Of a stretch of 64,000 nt of DNA, positions 45,438 through 57,703 are shown piece by piece. A model generated the notes under the pieces. The model saw only the letters and a list, made by a program, of their open reading frames with translations, made no database searches and was not told the DNA's origin. A program made the position numbers and the translations under genes. Within the stretch, counting starts at the first letter, position 1. The number at the start of each line of letters is the position of its first letter. The stretch is from Albifimbria verrucaria (Eukaryota; Ascomycota; Sordariomycetes; Hypocreales; Stachybotryaceae). The DNA is taken from NCBI GenBank assembly GCA_020081605.1, contig JAHREC010000013.1, positions 2,232,001 to 2,296,000 of the forward strand. Reading direction: 5' to 3'.

Positions 45438-46395
45438 GGGGTGAGGAAAAGGAGGATATGTGTGAGCCATGTAATGCTCTCTCCTGGAGCATGTGTAATT
45501 CTTTCAAGGACGCATCGTCGACGGCGTTAGGGTGGACCGGGAAGGAAACAGGATGCCAGAAGGAAAAGGCACCACAGACCAAACGTTACTGATAGACTTC
45601 TTTTTATGTTTTGTTTTCGTGGACATGTTGCTTGAGCTGTAGTTTTGTTTTTCTGTATAAGTCAACCATGTTGGGGTGCGTCTCTGGTGTCGAAGCGTGC
45701 GTGCATGTGAATGGTAGCATACCATGGATACGGATACTGTAATCTGTTCCGAGACCAGGGAAGCTGTCAAACAAAAGCCCCACCAATTGATGGAGCTGCC
45801 ACATGGCCCATGGTCCCTCTGGAAGAAGCCAATCAGGAGCCACCTCATGGTAAGCTTGCGAGTGGATTGGAGCTGCATCGTCCATCAACTAACGTTAGTT
45901 GGCTAACTGGACTGGCATGGACGGGGAGAGGAGAGCTGCCGGTAGGGGCCGTCCCAGGGGCCGCAGAAGGGGTGGGTGTCTAGTCAAAGTCAAGCTTGGG
46001 AGGGTCGTTTTTCTGACCATCTTACGATTGCTCCTATGCTGTACGTGCTCCGTCACATCGAACCACTTGCCTGCACGCATCTTCCGCCCGGTGGCTTGTT
46101 CCGATCGTCACCGGTACTTGCAATCGACTTGGACCTCCTAGCAGACTTGCCTCTGGCCTCAGGTATCGCGAGTTTCTACCCCACCTCTCTGGCAATTGCG
46201 AAGGCTGGTTCGCTCCTTGTCCTTGTTCTCGTTCTCGTTCTCGTTGTACCTGCCTATATCCTCCTTCGTTCCCCGTACCCTTTTTTAAACCGTCCCCCTC
46301 CCTCTCGCTCCTCATGTGGGATTATCAAACCACCTTCGTCTTCTTCGCTCTGCAGGCGCTTTTTATCAGGTCCTTTGTCAGTCGGTCTCCGTTCA
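45438..46395. promoter_or_regulatory. Intergenic region with a 16-bp palindrome
   Basis: This lies between the ZIP and hemerythrin-like genes. A perfect palindrome CAACTAACGTTAGTTG sits at 45886-45901. GTTCTC repeats occur near 46220-46245. No gene is supported. Confidence 0.55.
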
Positions 46396-47365
46396 TGATG
46401 GCTTCCAACCCGCCGACCAAGGAGTGGGCTGATCACCCCATGCGCCTGATCCACACGCCGCAGTATGAGACGCTCAAGGTGAGTCCCATGGTCAATTCGC
46501 CGACCCGAACACGACAAGGTCCTGAGCTGTGCGACTTGTTGTGGTGGTGGTTTCCCTGCTAACTTGACGCCTCAGACCGACCTGTTCACCACAGGAGCGA
46601 CGCACATGGCCCTGCTGCATGATTCTATTCTGCGCGGCTTCAATTCCATCTACCTCCAGGCACCCCACGTCCAGGAAACTGACAAGCGTGACTTCATTGG
46701 TTACTCTCTGACCTGGTATCGCTTCGTCAAGTCCCACCACGACGATGAGGAGGCCAACCTGTTCACCAAGATCGAGGAGCTGCTCGATGACAAGACCATC
46801 TGGGCCGAGACTCACGAGGAGCACGGTATGGAACCCCACATTTATTAGATAACCTGATTGAATCGTGAATCTAACAATCATCAAAGAGGCATTCATCCCT
46901 GGCTTGACCGAGTTCAACTCTTACCTCTCTGGCCTCGAGAGCCCCTCCAACTTCACCTCTAAAGAGCTCATCCGCATCATGGACTCGTTCCGCGAGTCTT
47001 TCGAGCATCACTTCCATCATGAGATTTCGATCATTGCTGCCCTGGCCAACCACCCTAAGGCCCCTGCCGAGGGCACTCCTGAAGCCGCCGCCGCCTCAGC
47101 CACTTTCAAGACCTGGGGCAAGAGCACTGTCACCAAGGCCGGTATGCTTGACGTCGTACCCTTCTTCCTGCTCAACCTCGACACCACGTTTGAGAACGGC
47201 ATGTGGGCCAACTGGCCGCCCATGCCTGCTCCCATCAAGTGGGGTATGATGAACGTGGCCGGCTCATGGCACGGCGGCTGGTGGAGGTTCTCGAGCTGTG
47301 ATGCCCAAGGAAAGCCCAAGAATCTTTTTGCGCTGGAGGCACCCAAGCCCCAGACAAGCTTCTAG
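46396..47365 (+). CDS. Hemerythrin-like (HHE) cation-binding domain protein
   Basis: An alpha-helical domain predicted to bind a di-iron or similar metal centre. Candidate ligands appear as HMALLHDSI, KSHHDDEEANLF, and HHFHHEISI, the His/Glu pattern of HHE domains. The protein is about 270 residues. Introns at 46479-46575 and 46826-46886 fall in open, matching phases, and no frameshift is needed. The start is MMASNPPTKEWADH at 46396-46399; an in-frame ATG at 46314 would add 28 residues with a hydrophobic stretch (TTFVFFALQALF), which could act as a signal or anchor. The C-terminus is Trp-rich (SWHGGWWRFSSCD). Fungal members are poorly characterised; oxygen or metal sensing is possible. Confidence 0.85.
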
Positions 47366-48635
47366 ATCATGTTTTTGGCATGAAAGGTCATCGCGTGAGA
47401 CCGCTGTTTGTGATCTAAGGCCGGCTGCTGTCGCGGAGCCTGGTTGTTTATGCGGATTATTTGGTGTATATTGGACAATTTGGATAACAGGTTGCTATGA
47501 CCAGCTCAAGTTTATTTAGCAAACGAGAAGATATGATGGGATATAATACCATGGTTTTATATTTTCCTGCTAAAAGATATGGATGAAACCCAATTACAGT
47601 ATCAAGAGTGTTTCTTGGCACAGTTCAGGTGTAGCTAAAACGACCGCCCTGTACTAATAGTGACATGTCCGCCTCTCCCATGGGGAAAGCCTAAATCCAT
47701 GGTGTCAGTGATTTGATGTTTTTGTATGCAAGTAGGATAGCACTCCAGTGAGCGATATGTGCTGTGGCTGTCACTGAATGGCAAACATCCATCTGTTACA
47801 TTGGCCCAAACACTTCTCGTGGCCATGACATATGATACAGGTAAATTTCTCTCTGTCCACAGTCTACGTTGTTGGGCCAATTTTCGAAATAATCTTCCAA
47901 GCAGCCTGCAAAAGACACTTCGTTTCACTTGCATATAGCTGACCGCTTTCCCTGCTCTGGTATGCATCGTACAATCGAACATATTAAGAGACCCTATAAC
48001 GATCCTAGTCTTACCAAGTTCGAATTATGCTTTACGGAATAACTTAATAACTAACATATTATGGGATTGTAACATTTTTGGCTCTGCTTGATGTTGGAGG
48101 AAATACGCTGTTTTTGTTGGCCTGAGCTTGTGTATGTCGATGGTGCTTTGAAAATCCCTGATAAAGCATGGTTGATCATCTGTAGGCTATGGCTTTATCC
48201 TATAATCCAGATTCGCCTTGTGAGCCTTGTCGTAGCTGTGTCTACTGCTGACACCAGTATACCATGAAATCCTGGATATCTTTCACAGTAGGCGTCATCA
48301 GCCAATATGCACCTCGCAGCAGGGCACATGTACCAATGTTACCGTTTTTACGGAACTATTCTGAGTGTGTCGAAGCAAGCACAGATTGCCTCTTACTTGC
48401 TTTTGCATAGCTAAGTAGGCATTGTTGGTACATCGATGGTGGAGAGATCCGTCTCTACTTGCTCTACGACCCAGAGTTTGCGGAAGGCTGTTAATAATAT
48501 TCGAAAGAAGATAATATTAAGTAATTCCAAAGAGGTTAAATGGTCTTATTTATATATATACACATATATGTATATATATATTACTAAATGGGTCTATAAT
48601 AATCACCCACGTCCTTCATCATCGAAATCCTTGAT
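47366..48635. other. AT-rich gene-poor spacer
   Basis: 1.3 kb without a recognisable gene. A TATATA-rich microsatellite lies at about 48548-48583. A 115-codon frame on the minus strand (47635-47982) shows no known domain. Confidence 0.5.
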
Positions 48636-49008
48636 TTAGTGGCAAAATGCTTTGATGGAATAATAGCTGTCAATGTCGTAGCAGCTGCCGGTGTTCGCAT
48701 ACACCTGCTTTTCCGCCCCTGTGCAATCGTTGTTCTTGTAGATGAAAACTGAGGAGATGTGAGAAAAACTCCGCTTACTCAGTGGAAAAGGCGATTTACT
48801 TACCACGACATGTTTTCGTGATTTTATTGACACTGAGATACTTTCCAGGAAGACTAGAGCAGGTGCCATCTGAAATATAATAATCCTTTTTTCCCGTTGC
48901 ACACCAAATATGCGATGTGGTTGAGAATTGCACAGCGGATGGTTCAGTAACCTGGCATATAACTGGCACAGCCAGCGAAATAATGGAGATGATGGTAGAC
49001 TTAAGCAT
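48636..49008 (-). CDS. Small secreted cysteine-rich protein
   Basis: A secreted protein of about 105 residues. The signal peptide is MLKSTIISIISLAVPVICQ, with likely cleavage near Cys18/Gln19. The mature chain has six cysteines spaced in WCATGKK, GTCSSLPG, KTCRV, NNDCTGAEK, GSCYDID and AFCH. One 55-base intron (48749-48803, GTAAGT...CAG) joins KTCRV to FIYKNNDC. No frameshift is needed. The even pairing of cysteines suggests disulphides. I do not recognise a named family; size, signal and cysteines fit the general class of fungal effector-like or surface proteins. The gene sits alone in an AT-rich, gene-poor stretch, as many such genes do. Confidence 0.78.
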
Positions 49009-50886
49009 CTTGATAAAAGAATAGGAGATCTGTAGAACTTCTTTTCGGTAAAAGTAGTGATGAGAGGATCTATGGTCATACCCTAATTGCCTGTGAGAAA
49101 ACCATCTTTTTATACTTGGTAGTCTTGAACTTGATAACCTTGCGGCGTCCCCATAACGTGTCCTAAGCTTTCCTATTTCGGAGGCTTCATAAAGCTGCAG
49201 TCAGCAGCTAACTGTGGTAAGCTCTTCATTCCGGCACAAATCCTTACCTGGCTGCAGTCTAGAAGCTGTCCATAGCATAGCTGATCCACATGCAGGGCTG
49301 GGCGATGTGGTGAGGTGGATTCGGGCTTTGATGGTCCCCGACAGTGGAACCTACTGTCTGTCATTGGCTAGGTAATTAACCCAATTTCTACGTCCGGGTG
49401 TTTAGGGCTGAAAGAAGCTGATGGATAAGGTATGTTTGAGAAGCTTGTTTCTTTCCCTACAACTTCATCGTGGACAATCGCCCGATTCATACTTCAAATC
49501 TTGCCCTGGACGCTTTGGCCTCGTATACAAATGTCCTCTGCCACCACATTCTAGAACCTGAACATCAGCGAATCATTTGGGTAACTCAGGTGCCCAAGGA
49601 TCATTGCGACACAGAGCTTTTCAGCTCATGTGCGGCGAGTACTATAGAGTCTGGTTCCGCTGACTAGCCAGAGGTACGGTTTGGAAAGGTGGGTTCTGTA
49701 TCCCTCAGAGACACGTTACATTCGGCTGTGCATGTTATTGTGGTGGATCCATACCAAGCTTGCCTTATTCCCACGGACTCATATTATAGTCTATTATATC
49801 AACAGCCAGGTTTGCAAGCCCCAATTGAAGATGTGGGCAGGTATAAATGGTGCCTTATGTTTGAACGATTGTTTTCCTTCCTTGCTTTCTTTAAACTTCA
49901 CTATGAAATATATGATACAGTACAGTACAGTTAAGCAGGGTACTGTAGATAGGACTTACTACTACTTTTCAACATATCAATATCCAACTTATTCCACTTG
50001 AAGCCAGATAGATTTCTGGGTCTGACATTGGCTGCAGCTTAGGCTCCTTAGGCCTTTGGGCTCCTCTATTCAGAGGCTAGAGTTATATTATAAAAGTCTG
50101 GATATCTATACTAGTGTATTCCTGCATCCGACTAAGTCCTCAATAATCTATGCTATTGAACCAAGCCTAAGTAACGCTGTAACTAGTAGTTAAGCCTATT
50201 GTATTTTGTTATCCGTTAAGACTGAGGCTGGATAACCTATAAGGCTAGCATAGTATCGATATGCTTAATCAACTTAAGAAAGGTGGGACGCAATTTATCT
50301 TTGATAATCCAAGCAGCTAGATAGAATTGGCATATTCAGGAACCGTACTTTCGTTTACTACGCTAGCTTATTCGTTGGCAATTTATAAATCGCGCCTCCT
50401 TTCACTGGTTAATGTGCTCTTTGTCTGAAATAAACGCGGCTGGGCTTATCCGCAAGTAAGGACGCTTATACAAGCCTAGAGCCTGGGAAAGCGATACGAG
50501 ATTCTGGACATAGTACAGCTTGATATCATTGCTTGGTGTCAGATACCCATTTGAAATGCTTCGAGTGCATGCTCAATGAAGCAGCCGAGCACCTTAATAA
50601 ATTACTCTCTATATCATGGGCGCTTGCCCGAGACCCCGAAGTGCGGCAGCGATGGCATTTTGATAGCTGGGAAAAAATATGCCGTATTTATGAAGCATCT
50701 TGAAGTCTATTGCAAGGAGAGACTGAAAACAAAGTCCAGACAGCCTTCCTAAAAAATACATATTCTAACGAATGTTTCAAAGAAACTCATTACACATCCC
50801 TCCTGGTTCGTTTCTCGTCGCCCCAATAAGCCGTGATATCCATTCCCCACGCCGTTAAGTACAAGCAATCCGGGTATTGTTTTTGT
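49009..50886. other. AT-rich gene-poor region, possible decayed repeat
   Basis: No intact gene is visible. 49880-50560 is dense in TA-rich words and stop codons, as expected of old repeats altered by repeat-induced point mutation. A remnant on the plus strand at about 50546-50704 reads LKCFECMLNEAAEHLNKLLS, then ALARDPEVRQRWHFDSWEKI and a stop. I cannot name its family. Confidence 0.4.
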
Positions 50887-52760
50887 TCAGATCAGTAAAA
50901 CTCCATGTCCCAAAATATTCAAGCACTGAGCCACATCCCACGTCTCGTCGATGTGGTCTCTGCGTGCCCACATCGCCTCCATGATCCCCAGCGCGTCTTT
51001 GAACGTACCAAAGACACGTAGCACGCCCAAGCCATCAGCGAGCTGACGGAACTTGCACTCGTCCTCGGGCAATGCGAGGCAGCCCGCGAGGCAGAAGGGC
51101 CATGCTGCAGTCCGCAGACATGCGGGAGAGGGTAGATTACACAGGGTATCGGTCAACTTGACCACCATGGCACGGGTCGTGGGTTCATACGGCTGCCACC
51201 CATAGAGGACCAGCCTAAGGTGGATCAACGTGGCTTGCAACCAGATCCAGTTCTGAGATACAGCTGCTGGGGTTTTGGTAGCGGCCGCCCCATTCAGTTG
51301 GGATAAAGTGTCATCCACGATATGAGATATCCTAACATGGATGCCTTGCTGTTCAAACATTTGAAGCTGGACCTCGGACGCCGCCGCAGCGCTCGTAAGG
51401 GCTTCTTCAAGGATTTTGCCTCGGGACATGAGCTCCTGCATTGACAAGGTGCCAGCCTTGGCCTGGACCTTCTTCCAGGAGTGTAGGGAGGCAACGTCTC
51501 CAACCATTTGCATCACCCAGTTGTACAAGCCTGTGAACTCTTCCATGGCCAACGGCCTGGAAGACTGGAATGTGGTGGTGATTTCTTGCTCCTGACATCC
51601 TGGGATAATGGACGCTTGGAAGCGGTAGAGACGAGGTGCGGCTCCAAGTGTAAGACTCGACATGATGTCAATGTGGAAAAGTATAGCGGAGAAGAACCGC
51701 AGGGCAGCCTGGTGTGTGCTCCACGGTCGCCGGAAACCGTCTGTCATGGTGGCCGGGGAAGCGGTCGCTGAAGAGGTTGGCCAAGACCTCAGACCAGTGC
51801 TCCGGCCTCGGAAGGATCTGCATGAACAAAGCAATCGCCGCATCGAGGTGCATCTTCCAGTTTTCTTTGTTGGACGTAGTCACCTCGAAGATCAGCATTT
51901 GTATAATGCTCTGCATGGCGAGCAGCCCTCGCGCGGGTCAGTTACAGCGTGCTGCGCGGTGATGGCACGCATCTCCTTCTGCAGCGCGCGCAGACTCATT
52001 TCCATCTGCTCTTCGAGCCGGTTCTCCACCTTCCGGACACATTCCACGTGTTCCTCTTGGCCTCCGGCGAGGATGATGCTGAAGAAGTACGACGCCAACG
52101 ATATCACGGTGTGGTAAACTGCCTTGTTGCTCTGCACCACGTCCAGGACCCAGCCACGGCCGCCCACGAGTATGGAAGGCCGGTATTGCGGAAACAGGTA
52201 AGGGAATACATAATCAAGGTATATCATGATGAAGTGTAGGTCAATGTCGGGACTGTCTGTGCTCTGAGTGGCTTGACGAAAGAAGTTCTGTGTATGCCAG
52301 GGTATCTCAGGAGGTGAGTTACCGCTTGTGTTACTCGAAGGCGGCGTAAGTACTGACTCGATGCCCACAGGCGGCTCTGTATCTGAGCCGCCGAACACAT
52401 GGACATCCTGGCGCCTGGTTTCGTTATGGGTTGGGGTTCATCGGCCCCCAACGTCACCATCTTAGTGCCGTTCTCGAGCATCTCAAGATACTTGCGGTCT
52501 CTCCTTTGGCTGGCCTGCTTCTTGACCTGGGCCTTGATCCTCTCGGCCATCTCCTTCTGCTTTGGGCCTCCATCCATCCAGTCCGGTTTGTCATCACCCG
52601 AGTAGCAGGTGATCTCGAGCGTCTCGCAGCCGGCACAGACAGGGCGAGCCTCGTCGCACTTCTTGCGACGGAGCCGGCAGGTGTAGCAGCCATTATTGGA
52701 CCGCACCTTGCCGCTGATGAGATGGCGGAACATTTCTTCGGGGATGTAACTCAGGCTCAA
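50887..52760 (-). CDS. Zn(II)2Cys6 transcription factor (Fungal_trans_2 type)
   Basis: A nuclear regulator of about 620 residues. The zinc cluster near the N-terminus is GCYTCRLRRKKCDEARPVCA followed by GCETLEITC, with canonical C-x2-C-x6-C-x5/6-C-x2-C-x6-C spacing. A basic coiled segment (KKQASQRRDRKYLEMLE) follows. The middle and C-terminal domain (IDLHFIMIYLDYVFPYLFPQ, then ILFHIDIMSSLTLG) matches the common fungal transcription factor domain 2. The protein starts MSLSYIPEEMFRH at 52760 and ends at 50887 with no intron. Frame changes near 52410, 51928 and 51755 are needed; the first two need one base each, the third two bases or one fewer. Targets are unknown. Confidence 0.88.
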
Positions 52761-53578
52761 ATGCCGGCGCTAAACCGCTACGTTATGGATGGCATAGACG
52801 TTTGGATGAAAAGGGTGGAGTTTGGGGGTTACAGGAGGAACAGGGGCGACAGGAATATGTCAGCAAAAGATAGTTCCATATTTCTAGCTCCCGACATCCC
52901 GCTCGTACTAATTAAGCCAAGATCATAGTATACCAACGGAACCTTGTCCACGCCGATCGCTCGCCCACCGCAGGCGCCAGCCTTGATCATGTATTATGAT
53001 TGCTATATGAGTATGATGACGGGTCGCTGTAGTTTATTCACTATAGAACTTGATTCTATCTATTACATAGTAGACTACAAACGATAGTACTAGTTTTAAG
53101 TACAACCAATACATTCTACCTATAATTGGTTGGTGTGGTGTAAAGATTCGGCCTACCTGGGACCTATCCAATATCATGTAAGCCGTATAGTTTTGCATTT
53201 TGCATTTTGTCTATTTATATGGATCATGTCTTCGTTTGTGAATCTTGTCTTAGTTTTTGAAGCGTTCACTGGTCGGATTGTGGTGTTTTGCTCTTTTTTT
53301 TTTTTTATGATTTCGATAGATATTGCAATAAATATACAGTACACAACATACTATAGTCTATACTATAAATACTGGAGATGTACAAAGGTGGATTATCTAT
53401 GCACCACCATAGGAGTAAAAGAAAAGTCATAAGTGAACCAGTCAATTTAGATCATATAGCTTTTGTGATATTACCAGACCCATGAACCAATACGATATTA
53501 CCGCGTCAAGCGCAAACCGTGACAGCTAACAAATTACCATTCCAAGTCCTCCAAGCACAATCCAATTAGGCGCCTATC
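52761..53578. other. AT-rich intergenic spacer
   Basis: Very AT-rich between 52990 and 53470, including a T11 run near 53297. No gene is recognised. The left end would be the promoter of the Zn(II)2Cys6 gene. Confidence 0.5.
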
Positions 53579-54635
53579 CTAGGCTTTTCGCGACACTGGC
53601 GATCCATTACCTCCTCCAAACAACGTCTGTCTCTTCTCCAAAATTCCCAGGTCCCACCAGCCGTCGATCCGCTCCAGCAAGGTTCTAGGTCTGGCCTTAA
53701 GCCGGGACAGGGGCTTTGAGTGGAAATGATGGGGATGGCTTCTGGCTTGGGCAGGGAGGCATCTCCTGACCGGCTCTGGAACATCACGGATGCGAGCCTT
53801 CTTCTCTCTTATCGGCACCGTGGGGGTGGCGGGAACCACGGCTTTGGCGCTGTGTTGGACAGCGGACCGGAGATGTGCATGCTCTCCGAGTCCGACGAGT
53901 CGCTGTCGAACCTCTTCTGTTGCGCCATCGCCATAGTTCCAAGGCTGCGTCCCTTCTTCAAGATGTTGGGAACCGCAGCCGGCTGCGCCATATCAACCCC
54001 ACGGTCGCACCCTCATTCGATATCCTTGCCGCTCTGGGCGTTGATGCTGCGCAGACGGCGCCAGAGGCAGGCAGTGGTGATGGCCGAGAAGGCAAAGAGC
54101 ACACACAGCGAGATGCTCATGCCCCAGACAATCTTGAACTCAAGGCACGAGCCTCGGTCACCGTCCACCCACTCGAAGGTGCTGTCGCCGGCATTCTTGA
54201 CATTGTGGAACAGCGAGTTGACGAAATTGGCAGGGTTGCCTTTGCTAGGGAAGGTCTTGCACGATAGGTAGCTGACGGGCTTGCCAACTACGCAAGCAAC
54301 AACGATTACTGCGATGAGAATGAGGCTGTCGGCGATTGTAGCAACAAGGAAGGGGAGAATCGAGTCCCAGTAAAGAATGTAAGTGACGACAATGTAAACA
54401 GTCGCCAAGCAGGCCTGCAACGGTATTAGTTCAGGTTTCATACTCACGATTAAATGCTTCAACTCACAATGACCAGAGTGCCAATGATGGCAGGTGGTGC
54501 TTCATAGTCAGCAGCCACCATCTCAGAGACAAAGTTGGCCGTCAATCCAATAATGGTAATGAGCGAGGCGAACTGCATCGACCGCATGGTCTGGAACGTC
54601 AGGCCCAAGGCGCCGAGCGCGGGTGGAGAAGGCAT
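53579..54635 (-). CDS. MARVEL-domain four-helix membrane protein
   Basis: A plasma-membrane or vesicle protein with four hydrophobic helices: the region around MRSMQFASLITIIGLTANF; ACLATVYIVVTYILYW; PFLVATIADSLILIAVIVVA; and ISLCVLFAFSAITTACLW. Paired cysteines (LSCKTF, GSCLEF) sit in the loop between helices 3 and 4, typical of MARVEL proteins. The start is MPSPPALGALG at 54635, with an intron at 54415-54467. As written the frame stops at 54013 just after GKDIE. Further open frames continue in register with conserved-looking text (AQPAAVPNILKKGRSLGT, then PRTLLERIDGWWDLGILEKR) to a stop at 53579. I infer a cytosolic tail of about 140 residues interrupted by several base errors. If that is wrong the protein ends at 54013. 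Confidence 0.72.
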
Positions 54636-55963
54636 CTTGTCGAGAGAAGCGGGCGTGATCAGGGTGAGCTTTGGTCGAGTTGAGCCGCCGGCGGTCTGAA
54701 GAGGCAGATGTTTCGAGTAAAAAGGAAGAATAGGAGACGAGGAGACGGAAGAAGAAATCTTGTCTGAAAACCTGCTTTCGAGCAGGGTGGGAAAAAGATA
54801 GAAGTGTAAGAGGAGACGCAGTCTCGTGTGTTAGCGACAGAGTCTGAATAGAATGTCTAAGAGGTGGAGTGAAGGGTTGCAATGATAATTGTAGCTGTTC
54901 AACGGCTAAGGAAAACCCAAGTTTATGCCCAGAGAGAGACAAAAGAAAAAATGAAAGAAGAAAAAGGAAACGGAAGAGAAAGGAGAAGATGTGCTCTGTA
55001 TTGATTGTTGTGCTTGAGACAGGAAAGAAAATCGATTGCTGAGTGGGTTGACGCTTCTTCTTTATACGCATTCACCGTCCATTTGGTACAACACCAAGTG
55101 ATGCCTCAGCGGCTACACCACAATACGTCAAACAAAACAACAACGCGCCTGGGCCAGCCCATTCGCCGATCAGCCGCGCTGGGCTTCATGGGTTTTGGGT
55201 TGAGGACATACGTAAGTCTGTAACGAGATCGGGCGATTCATGGATGACAGCAGCGGCCCAGAGTCCCGTCGTGCGTCGTAGCCTACTCTCACCAGAACTT
55301 GATGCATCGGACCCGTGTGGGTAGCCGCCCACATAGCCAATCGAGGCGCGCACTGGGCCTGTCTCTCAATTCTCATCTGCCGGGACCCGGCGCGTCGTCC
55401 GGGGTCATTGGGGTTGTGGAGGGCTCATTGGCTTAGCCGCCACGCTGGGGCTCCCAGGGTAAGACGGTTAAGCGCGCAGCCTCTTGACCGTTACCTGGGA
55501 ATCCAGGTTACCAAGATCCCGCTTCTCTGGATCTGGTTCGCTCATCGCTGGCTGCAGGTCTACGAGGCGATGCAGTTTGAGAGCGGCCTGGTCGCATATT
55601 GGGCGAAATGAGCGTCCATGCAGCGGCACATTCGAGCTCTGCCGAAGCACGACGAGCGTCTACTGCAACCATCCCCTGTAGGATAAGGCAGAGGCCTGGA
55701 CCTTGCATGCGGCCACATCTCAAATCAGACCTCAGTGGCTCGCATCCGTTTGGATCGCTCCCGAGCGTGGATCGTTGGAACAAGTAGTCATGAATTCGTT
55801 TTATGCACCGGTACGCCTATCTAAGTGTCCTATTATCAAATATGCTTCTTGCGCTCTCGGACACTTGAGTTGGTTGCTATCCACTCTCTTGCAGCTGCTG
55901 GGCTGCAGCCTTGCTCAGACGAGCCTTGTCCAATATCTCCTGCTTCACTCTCTTCCCACTATC
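54636..55963. promoter_or_regulatory. Intergenic region upstream of the MARVEL gene
   Basis: The minus-strand 5' region of the MARVEL gene is rich in T/C (A/G on plus), common in fungal promoters. From about 55230 the sequence is GC-richer with no recognisable gene. Confidence 0.45.
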
Positions 55964-57703
55964 TTAACCCAGCAAATCATCCGATGCAGAGCCCTGGCCA
56001 CCCTGCGGAGACTGCCAGTGGCCGGGGTGGATGCAGATGCTGGTGCACCCCAGATGCCGGCGCTGCTCTTCTCCTTCGCCAACTGGCCGAGAGCCGGGGA
56101 GGCAGTTGTGGTGGTGGGCTTCTTCATGTTGGCGCTGGCCTTGCCCCACAGGGCACCAAAGGCATCGCCACCGGCAGCCGGAGCGGCGGGCTTGGAAGCC
56201 GAGCTGGTGACCGGCTTCATGTTGCCCATTGTGCTAGGAGTGCTGACCGTGTTTGAGGACATTGATGAAAAACCGGACATCGCCGAGGTGCCAGTTGGGG
56301 CCGCGTTGGCAGGCTGTGCTTGGATTGTCCCAAAGTAGTTGGGCCCGGCTGGTTGGAAGGTGGCTGGCTTGGGCTGCTGCGCTGGGGAGCTGAGAGCAGG
56401 GAGGCGACAGCTGGGGAGACGCGAAGGCCGAGTAGTTGGAGCCAGAGGCCGGAGGAGGTGAAATGGATGAGATTATGCTGTTGATATTGGCCTGCTGAGG
56501 AGCAGAGACGGGCTTGGGAGCGGCGAACTGCGCTGTGGAAGACGCGGATGAGATGATTGCCGGGGCCGCAGGGGCCGCGGACTGGAAGTCATCAAAGTCA
56601 TCATCGTCGTCGGCTGCGGGAGCGCTGCCGGCCAGGCCACCCAAGGCATTGCCGTTGGAGGGCGCAAGAGCAGCCGTAGACGTCTGTGCCGGCTCATCAA
56701 AGGAGAAGAGGTCGACCTCGGGCTCCTTCTTCTTAGGTGGCTCAGGAGTCGTCTTCTTGACACCTGCCCGTTCAGGCCTCTTAGCAGCGGCCTTGGGGCG
56801 GGAGCAGGTCTGTCGTCCTCATCGAACTCATCGTACTCCTCGAACCTCTCGGATCTGCTGCCGGGACCTTCGTTGTAATCGCTCTGCTGGCCGCCAAAGC
56901 CGCCACCGTCTCCATAGACACCGGATGATGAACCTCCATAGTTGGCGGAGCTGCCGCCATACCCGGAGGACTCGTTGCCGAATCCACCGTAGCGTCCACC
57001 AGAGCCACTGCTGAAAGTCGCACCACCCTCGACACCGGTGTACTTGTTCTTCGTTGCTCGAGCCTTCTTTCTCTCGGATCGAATGCGGTCGACGTCGCTC
57101 AGCATCTCAGCAAGTTCTTTGGCTCGGTTTCGTACATTGATACCCTGGTCCTTGCCATTCTGATCAATGAAATGGAACTGACGCAGCATCTTCAACAGCG
57201 TAATGTGTCCACGGGCGTCATCAATAACCCGCTCGGAACCATTCTTGATTAGGAACTCAAGCAACTGCAAGGCCTTGTAGATCTGACGCCACTCTTCGGC
57301 TGACTTTTCGGTGAAGCGGCGGTAGATCATGGGCATGATCTCGTTAAGAGTTTGGCTGTCATGTTGTTAGTTGCCTGGATGGCACAAAGGACCGTGGGTA
57401 CCGACTAGTTGAAAGTTCCATTGGCAATCTCTTGCATAGTTGTTGAAGAAGCGCCCCATGGTTCGTTGTTGGTCGCCTCACGCACCTAGCCATCAAGTCA
57501 GCTACAGCTACCAAGGCCATACCGCAATTGATTATACCTTCGCCTCCATCTCGGTGTAGTTCATGACAGCTACGCACACAATCAGCGATGCACGTGCGCA
57601 CCCTGGACTGTTGGGACTCTACCATTCTGGGCCTTTCTGAAGCCTGCCTTGAGATCGTACAAGGTCAGGTTCGAGACCGTGTTCTTCAAGTCGTTGAAGT
57701 CCA
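55964..57703 (-). CDS. ENT3: Epsin-like clathrin adaptor Ent3 (ENTH domain)
   Basis: A cytosolic adaptor that binds phosphoinositides and helps form clathrin vesicles at the trans-Golgi and endosomes. It starts MDFNDLKNTVSNLTLYDLKA. The ENTH domain continues VMNYTEMEAK, VREATNNEPWGAS and KSAEEWRQIYKALQLLEFL, ending in GINVRNRAKELAEMLSDVDR. A Gly/Ser-rich linker and an acidic DEFDEDD stretch follow, then Ala/Pro-rich repeats (DDDDDFDDFQSA, a gamma-ear-type motif). The end is GDAFGALWGKASANM, LGQLAKEKSSAGIWG and a terminal DDLLG. Several introns lie between 57355 and 57625. Frame changes near 56795, 56390 and 56016 move between frames; the last is needed to reach the DLLG end at 55964. About 480 residues. 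Confidence 0.88.

Noticed and set aside
47635..47982. 115-codon open frame on the minus strand
   Set aside because: No domain or signal; the codon use and context are like spacer sequence.
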